In this document: piece by piece, positions 59,027 to 64,000 of the stretch
How the letters are laid out: every line of letters begins with the position of its first letter
Position numbering within the stretch: position 1 is the stretch's first letter
NCBI GenBank assembly: GCA_000973525.1
Contig: CP004391.1
Location: 186,001 to 250,000, forward strand
Direction of reading: 5' to 3'
Length of the DNA stretch: 64,000 nt
DNA from: Pasteurella multocida subsp. multocida OH4807
Lineage (GTDB): Bacteria; Pseudomonadota; Gammaproteobacteria; Enterobacterales; Pasteurellaceae
Translations under genes and position numbers: made by a program
The notes under the pieces: generated by a model
What the model was told of the DNA's origin: nothing
The model's database searches: none
The model's input: the letters and a program-made list of their open reading frames with translations, nothing else

Positions 59027-59527
59027 ATGTTATCGCAAAATGTCATTAATTTATTAAATGAACAAATGAACTTAGAATTCTATTCTTCTAATTTATATTT
59101 ACAAATGAGCGCGTGGTGTGAACAAAATGGGTTTAATGGGACAGCCAAATTCCTTGCAGCCCATGCCACAGAAGAAATGCAGCATATGCGTAAATTATTT
59201 ACCTACCTAAATGAAACAGGTGCGCTCGCTGTTATTGGGGAAATTGCTGCTCCAGCACATCAATATTCATCACTTAAAGATGTACTTGAAATTACCTATA
59301 AGCATGAAAAATTAATCACACAAAAGATTAATGAATTAGTTGGCAAAACTTTTGAAGAAAAAGATTACTCCGCTTTCAATTTCTTACAATGGTATGTTGC
59401 AGAACAGCATGAAGAAGAAAAACTTTTTAGCGGTATTTTAGACAAATTACACTTACTCGGTGAGGATGGTAAAGGGTTATTCTTGATCGATAAAGATCTC
59501 GGTAACCTCGTTACACCAACAAAATAA
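59027..59527 (+). CDS. ftnA2: Ferritin (second of two)
   Basis: A 166-residue paralogue of the preceding gene with the same ferroxidase residues ([63 protein letters not shown]). The two subunits may form a mixed 24-mer. A GGTAGGAG site precedes the ATG; co-transcribed with the first gene and followed by a terminator. Confidence 0.93.
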   Translation: MLSQNVINLLNEQMNLEFYSSNLYLQMSAWCEQNGFNGTAKFLAAHATEEMQHMRKLFTYLNETGALAVIGEIAAPAHQYSSLKDVLEITYKHEKLITQKINELVGKTFEEKDYSAFNFLQWYVAEQHEEEKLFSGILDKLHLLGEDGKGLFLIDKDLGNLVTPTK

Positions 59528-59545
59528 CACCTATTTTTCATCCTC

Positions 59546-59572
59546 AAAGGCACGTTATTACGTGCCTTTTTG
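59546..59572 (+). terminator. Ferritin operon terminator
   Basis: AAAGGCACGT-TATT-ACGTGCCTTTTT. Confidence 0.85.
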
Positions 59573-59605
59573 TCATCAAAAAAATCCTGATTGCCCTTAT
59601 AAAAA

Positions 59606-59707
59606 TTACACGTGTGTATAAGTGCGGTAAAAAAACAAAACTAGCAAAATACACAGCATAATCACAATTTGAATTAAGCGTTTTTTGGTTAATTTTTCTG
59701 CAGCCAT
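59606..59707 (-). CDS. Possible 33-residue membrane peptide
   Basis: A short minus-strand frame with AGAGAGAG before the ATG: a basic start (MAAEKLTKKRLIQ) then one hydrophobic helix (IVIMLCILLVLFFYR). It lies between the ferritins and fnr, antisense to both. No family recognised; the frame contains an uptake-signal word, so the ORF might be a chance reading. Confidence 0.4.
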   Translation of the reverse strand: MAAEKLTKKRLIQIVIMLCILLVLFFYRTYTHV

Positions 59708-59816
59708 TTTTCTCTCTCTTGCTGATATTTAGTACTTCTTAATTTTAACATTTGATGATATTATTTGAGATAGATCAAGTTTATATTATTTTATTGTGTT
59801 AATTAAGGTTTTATCT

Positions 59817-60575
59817 ATGGACACTAAAATTGGGCGTAAAGTGCAATCCGGCGGATGTGCAATTCATTGTCAAGATTGTAGTATCAGCCAGCTCTGTATT
59901 CCTTTTACGTTAAACGAACAAGAGCTCGATCAGCTTGATAATATCATCGAACGTAAAAAACCAATACAAAAATCACAGGTATTATTTAAAGCGGGCGACC
60001 AACTCACTTCTCTTTACGCAATTCGTTCTGGCACAATCAAAACTTACACAATTAGTGAAACAGGTGAAGAACAAATTACCTCTTTCCAGCTACCTGGGGA
60101 TTTAGTCGGTTTTGATGCGATCATGAATATGCAGCATCCTAGTTTTGCACAAGCATTAGAAACCTCAATGGTATGTGAAATCCCATTTGATATTTTAGAT
60201 GATCTATCTGGCAAAATGCCGAAGTTACGCCAACAAATCATGCGTTTAATGAGTAATGAAATTAAAAACGATCAAGAAATGATTTTATTGCTCTCCAAAA
60301 TGAACGCTGAAGAGCGTTTAGCTGCGTTTATTTATAATCTCTCAAGACGCTACTCGGCACGCGGATTCTCAGCTCGTGAGTTTCGCCTTACCATGACTCG
60401 TGGTGATATTGGTAATTATCTTGGATTAACGGTTGAAACGATTAGTCGTTTATTGGGTCGTTTACAAAAAATGGGTATCCTCTCTGTACAGGGTAAATAT
60501 ATTACGATTAATGATATGGTTGCGTTGATTGAATTATCTGGTACAACTAAAACCAATATCCGTATGGGCATTTAA
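59817..60575 (+). CDS. fnr: Anaerobic regulator FNR
   Basis: A 252-residue CRP/FNR regulator. Four Cys ligands for the oxygen-sensing 4Fe-4S cluster: three in [16 protein letters not shown] plus C116-type Cys in SMVCEIPFD. The helix-turn-helix carries the FNR recognition helix [12 protein letters not shown] (E-SR). The ATG at 59817 gives the usual length. It controls anaerobic metabolism; uspE follows as in other gamma-proteobacteria. Confidence 0.96.
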   Translation: MDTKIGRKVQSGGCAIHCQDCSISQLCIPFTLNEQELDQLDNIIERKKPIQKSQVLFKAGDQLTSLYAIRSGTIKTYTISETGEEQITSFQLPGDLVGFDAIMNMQHPSFAQALETSMVCEIPFDILDDLSGKMPKLRQQIMRLMSNEIKNDQEMILLLSKMNAEERLAAFIYNLSRRYSARGFSAREFRLTMTRGDIGNYLGLTVETISRLLGRLQKMGILSVQGKYITINDMVALIELSGTTKTNIRMGI

Positions 60576-60578
60576 AAA

Positions 60579-60616
60579 ACACTAGTGCAATGCTATGTTG
60601 CACTAGATGCCCTTTT
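60579..60616 (+). terminator. fnr terminator
   Basis: CTAGTGCAA-TGCTATG-TTGCACTAG stem-loop before a T5 run. Confidence 0.75.
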
Positions 60617-60688
60617 TCAAATCTTACCTTGTCATTTCGTTAAATCTTTTCTATGCTATACACAACCCAATCAGTAATGGAGGTTGTG

Positions 60689-61627
60689 ATGAAGTTCAAT
60701 AATATACTTGTCGTTTTAAACCCTGAAAATGAAAAGCAATATGCCTTAGCGCGTGCTGTCCGCTTGGCTAAAGAACAAAAAAGTGAACAAAAAGTCCATA
60801 TCACCGTTTTTCTATCAGTTTATGAGCTGTCTTATGAAATGTCAGCATTACTTTCCTCTGAGGAACGAGAAGAAATGCACCAAGGTGTTATTGCACAACG
60901 AACCCTAGCTATTCAACCCTATTTAGAAAAATATGCTGATCCCAATATTGAATTTCATGCGGTTGTCGTATGGCACAGTAACGAAGCAGAAGCAATTGCA
61001 TACGAAGTGGAGCAGAACCAATACGATTTAGTAGTAAAATATACAAAAGAAGAAGAAAGTATCACATCATTGATTTTTACTCCAATGGATTGGCAACTTT
61101 TGCGTAAATGCCCTACACCATTACTCATGGTTAGAGATGGTGATTGGAAACATCAACGCCGAATTTTAATCGCAGTGAATGTTGCTGATGACGAAGAAAA
61201 AAACCACAACATCTTTAATCAGCAGCTTGTTTCTCTTGGAATTGATCTGGCTGATAACCTTGAACGAGGAAATGTCCATTTAGTCACCGCCTATCCTCCT
61301 ACGCCAATTAACATGGCAATTGATTTACCTGAATTTAATAGTGGTGAATATGAGAAAAATGTTCGCAACCAATATTTATTAAATATGAAAGCATTGCGTC
61401 AGCAGTTTGGTATTGATGACGATCATACTCATGTACGTGAAGGCTTTCCAGAAGAAGTCATTCCTCAAGTAGCAAAAGAACTGGAAGCTGAACTCGTGGT
61501 ATTAGGTACGATTGGACGAACAGGACTTTCCGCTGCCTTTTTAGGTAATACAGCAGAACATGTGATCAACAAGCTTAGTTGTAATTTATTGGCAATTAAG
61601 CCAAACAAGGCGGAAGTGATAGATTAA
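60689..61627 (+). CDS. uspE: Universal stress protein UspE
   Basis: A 312-residue tandem Usp protein: two UspA-like ATP-binding-fold domains (MKFNNILVVLNPENEKQYAL and HQRRILIAVNVADDEEKNHN), the second with GTIGRTGLSAAFLGNTAEHV. TGGAGGT precedes the ATG. UspE supports stress and motility/aggregation responses; the fnr-uspE neighbourhood is conserved. Confidence 0.93.
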   Translation: MKFNNILVVLNPENEKQYALARAVRLAKEQKSEQKVHITVFLSVYELSYEMSALLSSEEREEMHQGVIAQRTLAIQPYLEKYADPNIEFHAVVVWHSNEAEAIAYEVEQNQYDLVVKYTKEEESITSLIFTPMDWQLLRKCPTPLLMVRDGDWKHQRRILIAVNVADDEEKNHNIFNQQLVSLGIDLADNLERGNVHLVTAYPPTPINMAIDLPEFNSGEYEKNVRNQYLLNMKALRQQFGIDDDHTHVREGFPEEVIPQVAKELEAELVVLGTIGRTGLSAAFLGNTAEHVINKLSCNLLAIKPNKAEVID

Positions 61628-61660
61628 AGTGCGGTCCATTTTAATGGAAATATTATGAAA

Positions 61661-61690
61661 AAACAGCCTGTTAAGATGAACAGGCTGTTT
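61661..61690. terminator. Terminator between uspE and cybC
   Basis: AAACAGCCTG-TTAAGATGAA-CAGGCTGTTT. Confidence 0.85.
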
Positions 61691-61708
61691 TCTAATTAAA
61701 AGAGTACC

Positions 61709-62083
61709 TTATTTATATTTTTTATGGTACTCATTACGGATATCGAATAATCTCTTCGCGGTTACTTTTGCCGCCTCTAATTTACCCTCTTGTGCGAGTT
61801 TATTTGCTTCATCAATAACGCCAATAAACTCTTTCATACCTTCTTGATAGCCTTTAAAATCAACATCGTTATCAATACTAGAAGGTCTTTTCTCGCTTGA
61901 TTGGAGTGCTAATTCACGTAATGTTTTGGCTGATTGTTGGAACGCAGTAACATCCTTCGCATTTGTTAATGTCGCGACAACGCTTTTCATTTGGTTCATT
62001 TCAGCTCGAACACTCGCTTCTGTAGCTGTCGCTACGGCTAATCCTACAAAAGCAATAGAAACAAGTTGCTTTAATTTATTCAT
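61709..62083 (-). CDS. cybC: Cytochrome b562
   Basis: A 124-residue periplasmic four-helix cytochrome from the ATG at 62083. The signal peptide (MNKLKQLVSIAFVGLAVATA) ends near ASVRA. Haem ligands fit: Met in AEMNQMKSVV and His in RNEYHKKYK at the C-terminus, as in E. coli b562 (M7, H102). Electron-transfer partner unknown. Confidence 0.88.
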   Translation of the reverse strand: MNKLKQLVSIAFVGLAVATATEASVRAEMNQMKSVVATLTNAKDVTAFQQSAKTLRELALQSSEKRPSSIDNDVDFKGYQEGMKEFIGVIDEANKLAQEGKLEAAKVTAKRLFDIRNEYHKKYK

Positions 62084-62162
62084 TCTTATTCTCCCACAAA
62101 TTATAAAAAATAAGCAAACTACCAAAATATAATATTGAATGGTTTGCACATTCTAACGAATC

Positions 62163-64000
62163 TTATTTTATAACACTACAAGTTAAACAATATAAATATT
62201 GTCCTTTCGGATCATTCATTTTATTTAATAATCCGAATTGCTGGGTGACATGATGATACTCAAGCGGCATTCCGACTGTTTCAGACAAGGTTTGCTTCAC
62301 CAAAAGTTGCATATTATGTTTGATATCACGTAGTACACTATTCAACAAATTTTCATCCGTTTCAACCAACCATTCAACAGCGAAATCAGTAATTTTCTCT
62401 GACTCTTGTAATGACTGATTGACTAACTCTGCTGCTTTTGCCACCGCAATATCGAACGCCCCTATCTCGTCTACTAACTGATATTTCAGCGCTTCTTCTC
62501 CTAACCAAATTTTACCTTGTGCAACCTTATCTACCTCAGCTTTGCTTAAGCCACGCCCTTCGCTAACAATCGATAAAAACTTATCGTAGCCATGCTCAAT
62601 TTCCAGTTGGAAAACATCATTTAATTCAGTGGATATCCCACTTAGCCCAGAGATATCACTCAATGGAGAAGTTGATACGCCATCAGCAAAAATCCCGACT
62701 TTTTGAATGGTTTTCTCGAACGTTGGAAACAAGGCGAAAATACCAATAGAACCTGTGATCGTATTTTTATCTGCGACAATATAATCTGCTGGGCTTGAAA
62801 TCCAATAGCCTCCCGAAGCTGCCATCGCCCCCATAGAAACTACCACAGGTTTACCAATGTTTTGTAATTGTTTGATTTCTTGACGAATAATCTCAGCAGC
62901 AAAGGCACTACCACCAGGACTGTTTACACGTAATACTACGGCTTTTATCGCATCATCATAATATGCCTGACGCAATAAACGAGCAATAGTATCCCCACCC
63001 ACTTCATGTTCATCACTTTCCCCATCAATAATTGCGCCTTCTACATTCACAACCGCAATCTTATGTGCCCCTTCTTTCACTAAACGATCGGGTAAGACTG
63101 ACAAATATTGATCGAACTCGACTAACTTTGCATTTCCTTCTTCATCTTCACCAAACCATTCAATGAGTTTATTTTCCATGTCTAAACTGGTTGCCAAACC
63201 TGTTACGAGACCACGTTGTTGGCTATAAGCTGTTTGATTACCTTTTAATTCTCGAAGTGCCTGAATATAGGTCTTTGCATCAGGTAACACAGCATGGCTA
63301 TCAATCTGACGATTCCGTGCAACAGTTTGTTTATAATTGCTCCACATCTGCCCCAACCATTGTGCTAAATCCGCTTTTGCTTCTGGAGACATATCATCAC
63401 GTAAAAAAGGCTCAACAGCGGATTTATACGTTCCAACACGGAAAACATGAGCAGTAGTATCAAGTTTATCTAGCAGCGACTTAAAATATAAACTTTCTTG
63501 ACGTAACCCAGTTATATCAACATGACCAATCGGGTTAATATAAATTTCATCCGCATAACTGGCTAATAAATATTGTGACTGGCTCAAGCTGTCCGCAAAT
63601 GCAATAACGGGTTTATTCGATGTTTTAAATGTATTAATCGCTTGTCCAACATATTCGAGTGCAGGTAAATCCGCCCCTTCAAAGAAATTTAGATCTAAAA
63701 CAAGACCACGGATACGTTCATCCTTTGCAGCCTGTTCAACAGTATAGACCACATCAAAAGTCGAAATCTGTCTTGGAATATGTTGGTTATTTAATTCTTT
63801 TAATGCACTCTGCCAAGACATCGTTTCTTCTCGGTTATCTGCTAAATATCCATCCAAATTCAAGAGCAATGCCCCTTGATCGCCTGTTAAGATTACATTG
63901 TGTGTTTTATTAAGATTCGTAAAAATCCCTACTAATGCTGCAAATAACAGCACAAAAACCAAAAATACAATATTCATGACTACATCACGAATAAAATTGA
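62163..64000 (-). CDS. sppA: Signal peptide peptidase SppA (N-terminus cut by window edge)
   Basis: A membrane-bound serine protease that digests cleaved signal peptides. The visible part has the catalytic Lys in VGTYKSAVEPFLRDDMSPEA and the Ser in MGAMAASGGYWISS, plus RVNSPGGSAFAAEII. The frame stays open to the window end (NFIRDVV before the first in-window ATG at 63977), so the true start lies outside. Confidence 0.94.
   Translation of the reverse strand, partial: NFIRDVVMNIVFLVFVLLFAALVGIFTNLNKTHNVILTGDQGALLLNLDGYLADNREETMSWQSALKELNNQHIPRQISTFDVVYTVEQAAKDERIRGLVLDLNFFEGADLPALEYVGQAINTFKTSNKPVIAFADSLSQSQYLLASYADEIYINPIGHVDITGLRQESLYFKSLLDKLDTTAHVFRVGTYKSAVEPFLRDDMSPEAKADLAQWLGQMWSNYKQTVARNRQIDSHAVLPDAKTYIQALRELKGNQTAYSQQRGLVTGLATSLDMENKLIEWFGEDEEGNAKLVEFDQYLSVLPDRLVKEGAHKIAVVNVEGAIIDGESDEHEVGGDTIARLLRQAYYDDAIKAVVLRVNSPGGSAFAAEIIRQEIKQLQNIGKPVVVSMGAMAASGGYWISSPADYIVADKNTITGSIGIFALFPTFEKTIQKVGIFADGVSTSPLSDISGLSGISTELNDVFQLEIEHGYDKFLSIVSEGRGLSKAEVDKVAQGKIWLGEEALKYQLVDEIGAFDIAVAKAAELVNQSLQESEKITDFAVEWLVETDENLLNSVLRDIKHNMQLLVKQTLSETVGMPLEYHHVTQQFGLLNKMNDPKGQYLYCLTCSVIK

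Overview
The window looks like a chromosomal segment of a Pasteurellaceae bacterium, most likely Pasteurella multocida or a close relative. This is inferred from AT-rich DNA, many copies of the Haemophilus/Pasteurella DNA-uptake word AAGTGCGGT (several paired as terminator hairpins), and housekeeping genes of gamma-proteobacterial type. No database search was possible.

Layout. 1-3.1 kb: folC (cut by the window edge), accD, truA and a YjjU-like patatin. 3.2-12.3 kb: a decayed lambdoid-type prophage with a CI/Cro switch, a HigB/HigA-ImmA toxin-antitoxin pair, a RecT::Bro-N chimera, an RdgC stub, a Panacea-type toxin-antitoxin pair, a C4-like antisense RNA ahead of an antirepressor, and a frameshifted tyrosine integrase next to rplY. 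12.3-19.8 kb: rplY, a DedA protein, bioD, an Mlc-like ROK regulator, asnS, pbpC. 19.8-33.7 kb: a two-gene system made of a channel/Rossmann/RyR-domain protein and a large TIR-STAND-TPR protein. The second gene is split by an 8.18-kb Mu-like prophage remnant (21490-29667). The 5-bp target duplication GCGAG is still visible, and removing the insert plus one copy restores one open frame of 1229 codons. The Mu remnant itself carries several gene-to-gene deletion junctions.

33.8-41.6 kb: rsmI, divergent lpoA-yraN-diaA and dolP, ribE, norM, then a truncated Gfo/Idh/MocA oxidoreductase fused by deletion to a truncated P4-type integrase near tRNA-Val(GAC), the scar of a lost island. 41.8-64 kb: pyk, an AhpD-like protein, an orphan lipoprotein, a cold-shock protein, tehB, dapD, the giant alpha-2-macroglobulin yfhM, cysB, rluB, yciO, tyrA, aroG (with TyrR-like boxes), tandem ferritins, fnr, uspE, cytochrome b562 and sppA (cut by the window edge).

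The most interesting material is accessory: the RyR-channel plus TIR-STAND-TPR locus (a likely NAD- or nucleotide-linked defence system, disarmed or altered by a Mu insertion), the C4-like RNA whose segments pair with a ribosome-binding site, the Panacea/membrane-protein pair, and a terminase-like gene inserted between the MuA end-binding sites of the Mu remnant.
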